DNA from: Lewinellaceae bacterium | Lineage (GTDB): Bacteria; Bacteroidota; Bacteroidia; Chitinophagales; Saprospiraceae | NCBI GenBank assembly: GCA_020636405.1 | Contig: JACJXW010000006.1 | Coordinates: 310,001 to 374,000 of the forward strand | DNA: 64,000 nt | Reading direction: 5' to 3' | Shown: positions 15,012-24,920 of the stretch, piece by piece | How the letters are laid out: every line of letters starts with the position of its first letter | Numbering within the stretch: the first letter of the stretch is position 1 | Translations under genes and position numbers: made by a program | The notes under the pieces: model-generated | Databases searched by the model: none | Told to the model about the DNA's origin: nothing | What the model saw: only the letters and a program-made list of their open reading frames with translations

Positions 15012-17483
15012 ATGAAAAATCGCCTGATTTTACTACTGTCTACGCTGCTGTTATTACTGCTAATGCCTTATTTTACAAGCGCTCAGCCCGATCCTGACAA
15101 GCCCGCCAAAGGATTACTCAAAGGCTTGGTAATCGATGAGGCTACCGGCCAACCTCTGGACTATGCTACCGTTACCGTTTTTTCTTCACAGGACAGCTCG
15201 ATGGTCACCGGAGGGGTGACGGATGCGAGCGGCGCATTCCGTCTGGAATTGAAGTTTGGCAGTTATTACGCCAATGTGGCTTTTATCTCTTTTAAAGATT
15301 TGAATATTGGGGGGATTGAAGTTGGCCGGGACAAACCCATTGTCGACCTGGGGACTATCAAATTGGCTCCCGATGCCACTACTCTGGCGGAGGTGGAAGT
15401 CCGTGCCGAAAAGAGCAATATGCAGATCTCTCTTGATAAGCGGGTGTTCAATGTGGGTAAAGACCTGGCCAATATCGGCGGCACGGCCTCCGACGTTCTG
15501 GACAATGTGCCATCGGTTACCGTCGACGCCGAAGGGGGGGTAAGCCTGCGCGGTAGCGCCGGTGTCCGCATTCTGATCAACGGGCGCCCTTCCGGCATGG
15601 TTGGGGTAGGCGATACGGACGGCCTGCGGCAGATACCTGCCAACCTGATCGAACGCATCGAGGTCATTACCAACCCTTCTGCCCGCTATGAGGCGGAAGG
15701 CATGGCCGGTATCATTAACATTATTCTGAAGAAGGACCGCCGGCAGGGGCTCAACGGCTCCCTGGATATCACAACCGGCTATCCGGAAAATTATGGCATC
15801 GCTGCCAACGCCAATTACCGCACCGGCAAATTCAACCTTTTCGGCAACTACGGCATAAGCTACCGCCAGCGTCCGGGTAAGGGCTCCCTGTACCAGGAAA
15901 TTTACGACCGCAATGCTTTCGGCCCCGATACCACCTATATCCTTCAGCAGAACCAGGACCGCAAACGGGGCGGTTGGGACAATACCCTGCGGGCCGGCGC
16001 CGAGTATTTCTTTAATGACCGGACGACCCTCACGGCCTCTCTGACCTACGAAGACGAAGACGGCAGAAACACCTCGGACATCGAGTACCGGGACTACCTC
16101 TTCAGCCTGGACCGCCTCACCGGTATTTCGCGGCGGTTTGACGATGAAAAAGAGCTCGAGAACAACCTGGAATATGTTATGAGCTTCCGAAAGGAGTTCG
16201 AACGGGAAGGACATTTGCTAACGGCTGACCTGCGCTACCAGAATAACGACGAAGTAGAGCGGTCGGCTATCACGGAAGAATATTTCACGCCCGAATATCT
16301 CCAGTCCGGCGTCCCCGGACTGCAGCAACGGTCCGATAATGAAGAGAAGGAGCGCCTGATTCTGGGACAAATGGATTACATCCGCCCATTCGCTAAGGAG
16401 GGCAAATTTGAAACGGGCCTGCGGGCTTCCATCCGGGAGCTCAATACCGATTTTCAGGTAGAGGAACAGGAAAACGGCGATTGGCAACTGCTCCCGAATT
16501 TTACGAATGAGTTCATTTATGATGAGAACATCTACGCAGCCTATGCCATTGTCGGTAATAAATTCGGGCCCTTCTCTTTACAATTGGGGGTAAGAGCGGA
16601 ACTGACCGAGGTCAATACCCGCCTCGTAGAAACCAATGAAGAGAACCCCCGGGATTATTTAAACCTTTTCCCCAGCGGCCATCTCGGTTATGAATTTGCA
16701 GGACAGAACTCTCTGCAGGTGAGCTACAGCCGCCGGATCAACCGGCCGAACTTTTGGTTCCTCAATCCCTTTTTCAGCTTCAGCGATGCCCGCAATATTC
16801 GCTCGGGTAATCCCAACCTCGACCCCGAGTACACCGACTCTTATGAACTGGGCCACCTGAAATACTGGGATAAGATGTCGTTGAGTTCCTCCGTTTACTA
16901 CCGCCATACCAAAGGGATCATCGAACGCATCCGCACCCTGCAGGAGGACGGAACAACTCTGACCCGTCCTGAAAACCTGGCTACTGAAGACGCTTACGGG
17001 CTGGATGTTACCTTCTCGGCTTCCCCGACAGACTGGTGGGACCTGGACGGTAACGTCAACTTTTACCGCTCCCTCATCAATGGTAACAATATTGATACCG
17101 CCTTCTCTGCCGACGCACTGACCTGGAACGGCCGGATCACCTCCAAGATGAACCTGTGGGACTTCATGGATGCTCAAACGCGGTTCAACTATCGGGCCCC
17201 CCGCACCACCACTCAGGGCAGCAATAAGTCCTTCTTTTTCATAGACCTGGCCTTCAGTAAGGATATCCTGGACAATAAGGGTACCCTTACGCTTTCGGTG
17301 AGCGACCTGTTGAACTCCCGTCGCTGGCGCTATACTTTTGAAGATGATGCGTTCTACAGCCGCGGCGACTTCCAGTGGCGCGCCCGCCAGGTAACCCTCA
17401 CGTTCAACTACCGCCTTAACCAGAATAAGCAACGCCAAAAAGGCGGACGAGGCGGATATGATGGTGGCGATGGTGATTTTTAG
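15012..17483 (+). CDS. Outer-membrane beta-barrel receptor (TonB-dependent type)
   Basis: Encodes 823 residues. A signal peptide (about 1-25, ending FTSAQ) precedes a carboxypeptidase-regulatory-like domain (LKGLVIDEATGQPLDYATVTV, to about 115). A plug domain follows (about 130-245: GGTASDVLDNVPSVTVDAEG, IERIEVITNPSARYEAEGMAG), then a beta-barrel of the OMP_b-brl_3 kind (about 380-800). It closes in a Gly/Asp-rich tail (GGRGGYDGGDGDF) after the last strand. It follows a two-component operon and has its own -7 box, so regulation by that system is likely. No ligand can be inferred. Confidence 0.9.
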   Translation: MKNRLILLLSTLLLLLLMPYFTSAQPDPDKPAKGLLKGLVIDEATGQPLDYATVTVFSSQDSSMVTGGVTDASGAFRLELKFGSYYANVAFISFKDLNIGGIEVGRDKPIVDLGTIKLAPDATTLAEVEVRAEKSNMQISLDKRVFNVGKDLANIGGTASDVLDNVPSVTVDAEGGVSLRGSAGVRILINGRPSGMVGVGDTDGLRQIPANLIERIEVITNPSARYEAEGMAGIINIILKKDRRQGLNGSLDITTGYPENYGIAANANYRTGKFNLFGNYGISYRQRPGKGSLYQEIYDRNAFGPDTTYILQQNQDRKRGGWDNTLRAGAEYFFNDRTTLTASLTYEDEDGRNTSDIEYRDYLFSLDRLTGISRRFDDEKELENNLEYVMSFRKEFEREGHLLTADLRYQNNDEVERSAITEEYFTPEYLQSGVPGLQQRSDNEEKERLILGQMDYIRPFAKEGKFETGLRASIRELNTDFQVEEQENGDWQLLPNFTNEFIYDENIYAAYAIVGNKFGPFSLQLGVRAELTEVNTRLVETNEENPRDYLNLFPSGHLGYEFAGQNSLQVSYSRRINRPNFWFLNPFFSFSDARNIRSGNPNLDPEYTDSYELGHLKYWDKMSLSSSVYYRHTKGIIERIRTLQEDGTTLTRPENLATEDAYGLDVTFSASPTDWWDLDGNVNFYRSLINGNNIDTAFSADALTWNGRITSKMNLWDFMDAQTRFNYRAPRTTTQGSNKSFFFIDLAFSKDILDNKGTLTLSVSDLLNSRRWRYTFEDDAFYSRGDFQWRARQVTLTFNYRLNQNKQRQKGGRGGYDGGDGDF

Positions 17484-17550
17484 AAGATGATGAGTTGATT
17501 CCCCATTTATAGAGCCTATGCGGCATAAATTGCACATATGGCTTCAGTCA

Positions 17551-17585
17551 CCCCGGCTCCGTAAGGATGCCGGGGCTGGTTTTTT
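17551..17585 (+). terminator. Rho-independent terminator
   Basis: A 7-bp GC stem (CCCCGGC at 17551-17557, GCCGGGG at 17569-17575) with an 11-base loop is followed closely by six T residues (17580-17585). It sits about 70 bases beyond the receptor stop codon. Confidence 0.75.
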
Positions 17586-17757
17586 CCAGTCCATGAACCT
17601 CCCCGCTTCCAGGGTGCAGCTACCATTTAGCACTTGATCCGCATGATACAGGCCTGAAATCATTGAATGCCGGGGCTCTTGCTTTTGTGCAGGCAACTGT
17701 CAAGGCCAGGACAACCAGCCGGCAGCAATTTTCAGATATTTGCCTACATTAGCACCG

Positions 17758-18453
17758 ATGACAGCGCCATCGAAAAATATCGCCCTACTGTTGTTCCTGC
17801 GCAATGAAGTGCAGGAAGCCGCTGCCAAACCACTGGCGGCAAAGGGGCGGCGTGTCGACCGTGTTATTTACCGGCAACTCAACCAATATACACGGCGGCA
17901 GGCCCAGTCCTCTGGCTTGCCACTGCTAGTGGTTAAGGGTAACCGGCAATCGGGCGGCACCTTTGGAGAGCGGCTGGCCAATGCATTTGAATATGCTTTT
18001 TCTCGTGGATACGAACAGGTCATAGCTATAGGCAATGACTGTCTGGCTTTAGATGCCGCCCGCCTGAAAAACGCCGCCCGCCTTCTGGAACAGTCCGGCC
18101 TGGCCCTCGGGCCGGCCAAGGACGGTGGCGTTTACCTGCTTGGGCTCAGTCGCCGGGCCTATAACCGTCAATTGTTCCTGGGCCTCCCCTGGCAAACGGA
18201 CAGGCTTTTTTCCGCCTTTGGGCAATATGCCCAACGTGTGCGCTTTTCTGTGCTCTTGTTGCCCATGGAGGAGGATGCCGATGATGCTTATTCCTTTCAG
18301 CGCTTATTGGCATGCCTGCCCAGCAAAAGCAAACTGCGCCAGGCCTTGGTGAAACTGTTGTCCCTGGCCATTCCACCGCTGTATGCTCTTCTCTTTCCGT
18401 TATCGGATCAGCAGCAGCATACTATCCCGAAAAGGGGGCCTCCCCTTTGCTGA
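17758..18453 (+). CDS. DUF2064/TIGR04282-like glycosyltransferase-fold protein
   Basis: About 231 residues from the ATG at 17758; a TTG at 17740 is also in frame. The sequence resembles the DUF2064 group of nucleotide-diphospho-sugar transferase-like proteins: an N-terminal LLLFLRNEVQEAAAKPL segment, a GGTFGERLANAFEYAFSRGYEQVIAIGNDC core with the typical G-(N/S)-D-C acid motif, and GPAKDGGVYLLGLS. The last 50 residues add a hydrophobic stretch (LLSLAIPPLYALLFPL). Members of this group sit in varied biosynthetic loci and the donor and acceptor are unknown. It is monocistronic, between a terminator and a receptor gene. Confidence 0.75.
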   Translation: MTAPSKNIALLLFLRNEVQEAAAKPLAAKGRRVDRVIYRQLNQYTRRQAQSSGLPLLVVKGNRQSGGTFGERLANAFEYAFSRGYEQVIAIGNDCLALDAARLKNAARLLEQSGLALGPAKDGGVYLLGLSRRAYNRQLFLGLPWQTDRLFSAFGQYAQRVRFSVLLLPMEEDADDAYSFQRLLACLPSKSKLRQALVKLLSLAIPPLYALLFPLSDQQQHTIPKRGPPLC

Positions 18454-18596
18454 AAATTCCGGTTCGCGACCCCTTTCATGGGGCATTAGCCGAAAGTTAG
18501 GGTTAGCATTTCGGCCTTGTCCCTTTCCTGGTTATTTTGCAACCGGAGCTCTTACCTGTATCTATTTTACCTTAAATGTGTTCCGCCCCTCTCTGA

Positions 18597-18720
18597 GGGC
18601 AGGCCGCAGTTATTTCCAGGCAACCGGAGAACCGGCCTGCCCGAGTCTTGTGTAATTCAAAACATGTTCCTAATGCGGAGGGCTTTTCCCGGCTTTGTGC
18701 GTCATGCCACAAGCCGGGAA
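18597..18720 (+). promoter_or_regulatory. Two hairpins in the leader of the Oar-like receptor gene
   Basis: A perfect 10-bp inverted repeat (GGGCAGGCCG at 18597-18606, complement at 18633-18642) is followed by a second stem, TTCCCGGCTTTGTG at 18686-18699 against CACAAGCCGGGAA at 18708-18720 with one bulged base. The second stem ends 22 bases before the ATG at 18743. Translational or transcriptional control of the receptor is possible. I looked for the conserved boxes of TPP and cobalamin riboswitches and did not find them. Confidence 0.35.
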
Positions 18721-18742
18721 CAAAACTCAAAAAGATCATCAC

Positions 18743-21700
18743 ATGCAAAAAGCGCTTTCACTCACTGTTATGCTTTTGTCGGCAGTCGCTGCTTTAGGCC
18801 AGTCCGACCTCAACGTTACTGTTGCCAGTTATCTTTCCAATCAGCCCGTAGCGGGCGCTCAGGTCATACTGCTTAACGAGAGCCGAGGCATTGAAGAAAT
18901 GGCTGCTACCGATGCTCGCGGAGCAGTTGTTTTCCGGGGCTTGCCGGAAATCGGAGGCTATCGGCTTCTCTTTGAAGGCAATGGGCAGTATGAAGCCAGT
19001 AGCACCGAACCTTTCAGCATTCGTTCCAATCAAAACCTTTCGGTGCAGCTCAACCTGCTGGAAAAGCGGGAAGTACAGCTCGATGAAGTGACCGTTTTCG
19101 GTGCTGGAAATACGACCCGGATCAACCGAAAAGACGCCGAAGTCGCCTTTGAGCTGAAGCAGAAAGAGATTGAGGCCATACCGATCGAAGGTAGAGACAT
19201 TACCCGGGTGTTGTACCGGTTGCCTAATGTGTCTCAGGCCACCGGTTTCTATCCCGAAGCACCCAACGTATCGATCAATGGCGCCAACTCCCTGTTCACC
19301 AGCTACATGATCGATGGGATGGACAACAACGAGCGCTTTCTGGGCGGGCAGAAGTTTGCCATTCCGGTGGGTTTTACCCGCAACATTACTGTGCTGACCA
19401 ATAATTATTCGGCAGAATATGGACTGACCTCCAATGGGGTGGTTAACATCACGACCCGCTCGGGGAGCAACGACTTTGGCGGAGAGGCCTTCTTCATTAC
19501 CCGCCCGGGGCCGGCCATCGACGGTAAATCGGATTTCGCCCAGCGCGACCTGTCCGGCAATAGCGTTAAGGATGGCTTCCAACGCTACCAGGCAGGCATC
19601 GGATTTGGAGGGGCTATTGCCAGGGACGAAACTTTCTACTACCTCAATGTGGAACATACCACGGACCTGAAGGACAATTTTCTGGACTCCCCTCTGATCG
19701 GAACCAGAGCGGTGGTTCGGGGAGAAAATCGCTTTACCTACCTTTCCGGAAAGCTGGACCACACCTGGAGCCCCCGTTTTCGTTCCAGCCTGCGAGGTAA
19801 CCTCGGGTTGGTGAATATCGAACGGCAGGGCGGCGGGCTGGAAGGTGGAGCTACCTTCCCCTCGGCAGGGAGCGTGCAAGACCGCAACTCCGTACTAGTG
19901 GCCTTAAAGAACAGCTACATCGGCAGTAATTTCAGCGCCCAGGCCAACCTGCAGTACAGCCGCTTCCGCTGGAACTACGGCCGGCCGCTGAATGGAGAAG
20001 GGGCGCAGGTTACCGTTCTGGGCCCGGATGAACAAACCCTGGCCATCCTGGGCCATCCCGGCTACATCTTCGACCAGTTGGAGAATACCTTACAATTCCA
20101 GCAGAAGTTCAATTATTACGCTGGCCGCCACACCCTGAAGGCAGGAGTAGGGATTATCTCTGCCGATCACGAGTTGTTCGGCGGAGGTAATGTCAACGGC
20201 AACTATCGGGTGAAGTTGACGGAGGGGCAACTCGCGCAGGTGCGCAGCCTCAACCGTGGCGCTGCCCTTAACGTCAATGATATTCCCGCCGATGTCGAGG
20301 TATTGGGGTATAGCGTCGAATTGCGCCCCACCGCTTTCGGCGCCCGGCAGACGATCTATTCGCTATACCTCGAGGATGAACTGAGCGTTTCTTCCCGGCT
20401 GAATTTCACGCTGGGCCTGCGCTACGATTATGACAACCTCTCGAAGGGAGGGGCGGAGCAGGGCGACCTGAACAACATCGCGCCGCGTTTCAATTTCAAC
20501 TACCAGTTGGGCCAGCGCAGTAGCCTGCGGGGAGGGTACGGGATATTTTATGATAAGATCCCCTATACCATTTACAGCGATGCCCTGCAACAGAATACCA
20601 CTTCCCAGGATTATAAAAAGCAGCTCCAGGAGTTGGTGGATCTGGGCATTCTGCCTGCCGATACCGACCTCGAAAGGATCACCTTCGAGGGCAATCTCAG
20701 TGGTTTTACCAGCAATACGGAGTACCTCAAGGGCCCCAGCCCGGAAGCATTGCAGGAACAGCGGGAAGGCGTTTTCAGCAATGAGCGGCGCATCCTCAAC
20801 CCCAACGGCTACGATAACCCTTACACCCACCAACTGGCCCTGGGATACCAATTGCAACTCGACGCGCAAAGCCTCTTTTATGTGGACCTGGTTCACAACC
20901 AGAGTTACAACCTGTTCCGCCTGCGCAACCTCAACGCCGCTGAGCCTTTCCCCATTGGCCCGGACAACATCCGCGTGCGCACCCCGGCGCAGGCCGATGC
21001 TACCCGGCCCATCCCTATTCTGGACGGAAGCTATGCCGTGATCGACGGCGAAGAACTCGGCGGGGTGGCGCGCAGCGTCATCGTTTCAGAATCCGAAGGG
21101 CGCTCGCGTTATTACGCCGCCAGTTTCAATTTCCAGAAGGACCGGGGCGAAGAGGACTATGCACTTCGCATCAACTATACGCTGTCTTACCTGGAAAACA
21201 ATACCGAGGACATCAACTTCCGGGCAATGGACGCCAACAATTTCGGTGAAGAATGGGGCCCTAGCGTCAACGACCGCCGGCACATCATCAACGGCATTTT
21301 CTCTTACTATCCGGTAAAGAACCTGTCGCTTACGCTGGCTGGCCTGATCCAGAGCGGGCAACCCATAAACCGTACCCCTCTTCCGGTGTCCTATACCGTA
21401 TTGGGCCAGGATGGTACTCCGCTGCAGGAGCAGCTCCTCGCCCCGGATGGCACTCCCGCATACGACCAGGACGGCAATCCGATCCTGGTGGACGTCACTG
21501 CTACGACTACCGACCTCAACGGCGACGGCGCATCCTTCGGCGACGCCTACGTCGGCAACAGCGACCGCTACCCGGGAGAAGGGCGCAACAGCGACCGTCT
21601 CCCCTGGTCCAACACATTTGATCTGGGCGTGCAGTATCAGATCCCGTTTGGCAAGTCGGGCCTGGAGTTGCGCGCGGATGTTTTCAACGTTTTCAATACC

Positions 21701-21841
21701 CTTAACCTCAGTGGGTACAGCAACAACGCCACTCAGAGCAACCAGATACAGCCAGGGCCTTCTTCATCTCCCAGCGTGCTGTTGCGCAGAAATGCCAGCG
21801 CGCCGCGGCAGTTCCAGTTTAGCCTGAGGTACCTATTTTAG
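18743..21841 (+). CDS. TonB-dependent receptor, Oar-like
   Basis: About 1032 residues from the ATG at 18743, where the signal peptide begins (MQKALSLTVMLLSAVAALGQ). The in-frame TTG at 18695 would place 16 polar residues ahead of it. A carboxypeptidase-regulatory-like domain (about 20-105) precedes the plug (about 130-240, YMIDGMDNNERFLGGQ, RNITVLTNNYSAEYGLTSNGVV) and a long beta-barrel ending QFQFSLRYLF. Length and organisation match Oar-type receptors of about 1000 residues. The ABC importer operon begins 65 bases downstream on the same strand, so this is plausibly the outer-membrane step for the same substrate (inference). Confidence 0.88.
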   Translation: MQKALSLTVMLLSAVAALGQSDLNVTVASYLSNQPVAGAQVILLNESRGIEEMAATDARGAVVFRGLPEIGGYRLLFEGNGQYEASSTEPFSIRSNQNLSVQLNLLEKREVQLDEVTVFGAGNTTRINRKDAEVAFELKQKEIEAIPIEGRDITRVLYRLPNVSQATGFYPEAPNVSINGANSLFTSYMIDGMDNNERFLGGQKFAIPVGFTRNITVLTNNYSAEYGLTSNGVVNITTRSGSNDFGGEAFFITRPGPAIDGKSDFAQRDLSGNSVKDGFQRYQAGIGFGGAIARDETFYYLNVEHTTDLKDNFLDSPLIGTRAVVRGENRFTYLSGKLDHTWSPRFRSSLRGNLGLVNIERQGGGLEGGATFPSAGSVQDRNSVLVALKNSYIGSNFSAQANLQYSRFRWNYGRPLNGEGAQVTVLGPDEQTLAILGHPGYIFDQLENTLQFQQKFNYYAGRHTLKAGVGIISADHELFGGGNVNGNYRVKLTEGQLAQVRSLNRGAALNVNDIPADVEVLGYSVELRPTAFGARQTIYSLYLEDELSVSSRLNFTLGLRYDYDNLSKGGAEQGDLNNIAPRFNFNYQLGQRSSLRGGYGIFYDKIPYTIYSDALQQNTTSQDYKKQLQELVDLGILPADTDLERITFEGNLSGFTSNTEYLKGPSPEALQEQREGVFSNERRILNPNGYDNPYTHQLALGYQLQLDAQSLFYVDLVHNQSYNLFRLRNLNAAEPFPIGPDNIRVRTPAQADATRPIPILDGSYAVIDGEELGGVARSVIVSESEGRSRYYAASFNFQKDRGEEDYALRINYTLSYLENNTEDINFRAMDANNFGEEWGPSVNDRRHIINGIFSYYPVKNLSLTLAGLIQSGQPINRTPLPVSYTVLGQDGTPLQEQLLAPDGTPAYDQDGNPILVDVTATTTDLNGDGASFGDAYVGNSDRYPGEGRNSDRLPWSNTFDLGVQYQIPFGKSGLELRADVFNVFNTLNLSGYSNNATQSNQIQPGPSSSPSVLLRRNASAPRQFQFSLRYLF

Positions 21842-21906
21842 TTTAAGGTTTACGAAACCACTCCTGGTATGGCTCCCAGCCACGCTATGGGTATAAAACA
21901 TGAAAT

Positions 21907-23145
21907 ATGAAAACCGGTACAAATAAGGCCTGCTGTATCCTTCTCCTGGCCCTGGTGGGCTTCCTGGCGGGCTGTCGGGGAGACGCAGGCAGGGAAGTTA
22001 CCGAAGATGTACTTGCCCTAAGTTGGGAGCAGGTCGAAGCGAGCGCACGTGGCACGACAGTCAACCTGATGATGTGGCCCGGCGACCCACTGATCAATGC
22101 CTACATGCAGGGCTACGTCCGGCCGGCATTGAAGGAACAATGCGGGATCGAGTTGGCCATTGCAGGTGGGCAGGGGAGCATCATCGTGCAGAACCTAATG
22201 GCTGAACTGCAGGCAGGAAAGGCAGAAAGCGAGCTCGACCTGATGTGGATCAACGGGGAGACATTCTATCAGCTCCGTCAGATCGATGCCCTTTTCGGCC
22301 CCTGGACGGGCAGGCTGCCCAACGCACAGTACATTGACTTCGACAACCCGTTCATCGGCATTGACTTCCAGCAGCCGGTGGATGGCTACGAATGCCCCTG
22401 GGGCAACGTACAGATGGCCTTCATTTACGATTCGCTGAAGGTACCTGATCCGCCGGAAAACCGGGAGGAGCTGTTTACCTTCGTTCAGAACAACCCCGGC
22501 CGTTTTACTATTGATAACCAGTTTACCGGGCTGGCTTTCCTGAAGGCGTGCCTCATCGATATTGCTGGCGGAGCCGGGGTGTTGAACGGGCCCTTCAATG
22601 AGGAGAAATACCTTACTTATGCTCCGCAATTATGGGCTTATATCCGGCAGCTGAAACCCTATCTTTGGAAAGAAGGGCGGACCTTTCCGGAGGGGGTGGC
22701 CCCCATGCACCAGATGTTCGCCAACGGAGAGCTTTGGTTTACCATGAGCTACAATGACAACGAGGTGGATAACAAGGTCCTGCAGGGGCTTTTCCCGGAA
22801 AGCGCCCGCGCTTATGCCTGGGAGGTCGGAACGATCCAGAACTCGCATTTCTTGGGCATCTCCCGTAACTCGCCCAACAAGGCGGGGGCTATGGTGGTAA
22901 GCAATTTTCTGGCCTCTCCGGAGGCTCAGTATAAAAAACAGGACCCGGCAGTTTGGGGGGATGGAACAGTTTTGGCCGTCGATAAGCTGCCTGAAGAATG
23001 GCAGGATAAGTTCCGCGCCCTTCCCAGCCGGCGCTATGCGCCGACGCGGGCTGAGATGAAGGAAAAAGCGCTCATGGAGCTGGCGCCGGAATACATGATC
23101 CGCCTGGCGGAGGACTTCCGGAAGGAGATCATTCAGAAAAATTAA
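21907..23145 (+). CDS. ynjB: ABC importer substrate-binding lipoprotein, YnjB-like
   Basis: Encodes 412 residues with a lipobox (GFLAGC, Cys about 22). The body shows the features of YnjB-type solute-binding proteins: TVNLMMWPGDPLINAYMQGYV near the N-terminus, SELDLMWINGETFYQLRQ, and a late VSNFLASPEAQYKKQDP segment. These resemble the thiamine/iron/polyamine class of binding proteins. In Escherichia coli ynjBCD is an ABC transporter of unsettled substrate. Here the two permeases and the ATPase follow on the same strand. The substrate is not readable from the sequence. Confidence 0.85.
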   Translation: MKTGTNKACCILLLALVGFLAGCRGDAGREVTEDVLALSWEQVEASARGTTVNLMMWPGDPLINAYMQGYVRPALKEQCGIELAIAGGQGSIIVQNLMAELQAGKAESELDLMWINGETFYQLRQIDALFGPWTGRLPNAQYIDFDNPFIGIDFQQPVDGYECPWGNVQMAFIYDSLKVPDPPENREELFTFVQNNPGRFTIDNQFTGLAFLKACLIDIAGGAGVLNGPFNEEKYLTYAPQLWAYIRQLKPYLWKEGRTFPEGVAPMHQMFANGELWFTMSYNDNEVDNKVLQGLFPESARAYAWEVGTIQNSHFLGISRNSPNKAGAMVVSNFLASPEAQYKKQDPAVWGDGTVLAVDKLPEEWQDKFRALPSRRYAPTRAEMKEKALMELAPEYMIRLAEDFRKEIIQKN

Positions 23146-23149
23146 GCGT

Positions 23150-23190
23150 TTTTAGAACATGTTCTAAAACTCCGGATTTTCAGTATCCGG
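23150..23190 (+). repeat. Perfect 20-bp palindrome plus second hairpin
   Basis: TTTTAGAACATGTTCTAAAA at 23150-23169 is a perfect palindrome five bases past the stop of the binding-protein gene. It is followed by CCGGAT/ATCCGG (23172-23177 and 23185-23190). Hairpins at this place in ABC operons often protect the upstream message so the binding protein exceeds the permeases. An operator role is the alternative. Confidence 0.5.
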
Positions 23191-23205
23191 AAAGGTGGCC
23201 CGTAC

Positions 23206-24090
23206 ATGCAGAAAACGAGCACTTACATTGGGCTGGGATTGTTCCTGGCGCTAACCGCAATACCCTTGCTGCTGGGCATTGGTTATGCCTTGCTGTTCAG
23301 CCTGGGCCTGACGGGCATCCTTAGCGAAGGCTTTACATTGGAGCACTGGCGAGCTGTCCTCCGTTCGGCTGCATTCTGGGAGTCCATTGTTTTTAGCGCA
23401 TACGTGGCTTTGGTTTCCATTGGAATGGCCGTGAGCCTGGCGCTTTTTGTGGTGGTGAGGCGGCCGCATACCTTTGAGAAGGGGCCCTTGTCCTTTTTTA
23501 TATACCTGCCATTGGCTTTACCGGCGATTGTAATGGCCTTTTTCATCTTTCAGATGATGTCGAAAGCAGGTTTCCTGTCGCGCTTGGCCTTTCAGCTCGG
23601 CCTGACCCGCAGCCTTGGCCATTTTCCGGATTGGGTTAATGGCCAGTACGGGATCGGTATCATCACCGCTCATTTTCTGATGGCCCTGCCTTTTTTCCTT
23701 ATCCTTTACACTCAGATGTACCGCCACGAGGGGATGAGGGCGCTGATGCAGCAGGCCTACACCCTGGGCGCCACCCGCCGGCAGGCAGCATGGAGGGTGG
23801 CGGCGCCAGCTTTGTTTCGGCGTTCTTTCGCAACGGTGGTGCTTTACCTGCTTTTTGTAATGGGTTCTTACGAGATCCCATTGCTTTTAGGGAGCCAGTC
23901 GCGGCAAATGGTGTCTGTGCTGACAATACAGAAGTTACAGCGGTTCAACCTGGACGATATTCCCCAGGCCTATACCATAAGCGTACTTTATTCGATGGCC
24001 GTAATCGTGTTGGCCCTGAGTTCGCTCCCGGCTTACAAATGGAGTGGCCGGAAATTATTCAACAGATCAAGGACTGTACTTAAAGAATGA
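23206..24090 (+). CDS. ABC importer permease, YnjC N-terminal-half-like
   Basis: Encodes 294 residues with about six membrane helices, starting with the LGLFLALTAIPLLLGIGYALLF region. The cytoplasmic EAA loop, which contacts the ATPase, is recognisable as MQQAYTLGATRRQAAWRVAAP (about 185-205). In E. coli YnjC is one roughly 500-residue protein with two permease halves; here the halves are two genes, and this is the first. Its stop overlaps the next start by four bases (ATGA), indicating translational coupling. Confidence 0.88.
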   Translation: MQKTSTYIGLGLFLALTAIPLLLGIGYALLFSLGLTGILSEGFTLEHWRAVLRSAAFWESIVFSAYVALVSIGMAVSLALFVVVRRPHTFEKGPLSFFIYLPLALPAIVMAFFIFQMMSKAGFLSRLAFQLGLTRSLGHFPDWVNGQYGIGIITAHFLMALPFFLILYTQMYRHEGMRALMQQAYTLGATRRQAAWRVAAPALFRRSFATVVLYLLFVMGSYEIPLLLGSQSRQMVSVLTIQKLQRFNLDDIPQAYTISVLYSMAVIVLALSSLPAYKWSGRKLFNRSRTVLKE

Positions 24091-24920
24091 ATGTTAAAAA
24101 ATTCGGAAACAAGCTGGCCAGCTTGGGCATCATCCTGGCCGTTCTTTTCCCCTTTGGCTTCCTGCTCATGCTTTCTATGGGGCGGCGCTGGGTTTTTCCG
24201 TCTTTGTTGCCGGAGGTATGGACGCCGGACAACTGGTTGGCCATTTGGGGGATGCAATCCGGATTGGGGGCCAGCCTGGCATTGTCCCTGGCATTGTCCC
24301 TGGGCATAGCTTCAATGGCAACGGCAGGCAGCTTCTGGGTGAGTAAGCAGGTTGCTTATCACCGGCACAGGCGGCGCTGGCTGGCGATGGCCTACCTGCC
24401 CTATGTGTTCGCCCCGGTGATCCTGGCGGCCTGTCTTCAATACTTTTTCATTCGCACCGGGCTTTCGGGCAAATTCTGGGGAGTAGCTATTGCTCAGCTG
24501 TTCATAACTTTTCCGTATGGTTTGATCTTTTTTACCAGTTTCTGGACAGAGCGTATGTTGTCCATGGAACACCTGATCGCTACCCTGGGGGGGAATACCT
24601 GGCAGGCCTACGCCCGGGTGTTGCTACCGGTGGCCCGGGGCGCCTTGTTGACCTGCTTTTTCCAACTCTTCCTGATCTCCTGGTTCGAGTATGGGCTGAC
24701 CACCCTCATTGGAGTAGGCAAGGTGCAAACCCTGACCCTGAAGGTGTTTCAGTATATTAATGAGGCCAATATCTTCTTTGCGGCACTGGCCAGTTGCCTG
24801 CTTGCCTTGCCGCCGGTGGTGTTGCTTTGGTTGAATAAGCGTTATGTTTTCTCAATAGGGTTTTCCGGCCCGTCAAGATCCGGAAAATCTGGAAGTAAAG
24901 ATCAGGAAATCCTGAAATGA
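24087..24920 (+). CDS. ABC importer permease, YnjC C-terminal-half-like
   Basis: Encodes 277 residues with about six membrane helices. The EAA loop reads HLIATLGGNTWQAYARVLLP (about 167-186). It overlaps the preceding permease and the following ATPase by four bases each (ATGA), so all three are likely made in fixed proportion. With the upstream gene it forms the membrane heterodimer of the importer. Confidence 0.88.
   Translation: MNVKKFGNKLASLGIILAVLFPFGFLLMLSMGRRWVFPSLLPEVWTPDNWLAIWGMQSGLGASLALSLALSLGIASMATAGSFWVSKQVAYHRHRRRWLAMAYLPYVFAPVILAACLQYFFIRTGLSGKFWGVAIAQLFITFPYGLIFFTSFWTERMLSMEHLIATLGGNTWQAYARVLLPVARGALLTCFFQLFLISWFEYGLTTLIGVGKVQTLTLKVFQYINEANIFFAALASCLLALPPVVLLWLNKRYVFSIGFSGPSRSGKSGSKDQEILK

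Noticed and set aside
18454..18742. TPP or cobalamin riboswitch before the Oar-like receptor
   Set aside because: Conserved boxes (CTGAGA...ACCTGATCTGG, or GCCACTG) are not found, although stems are present.
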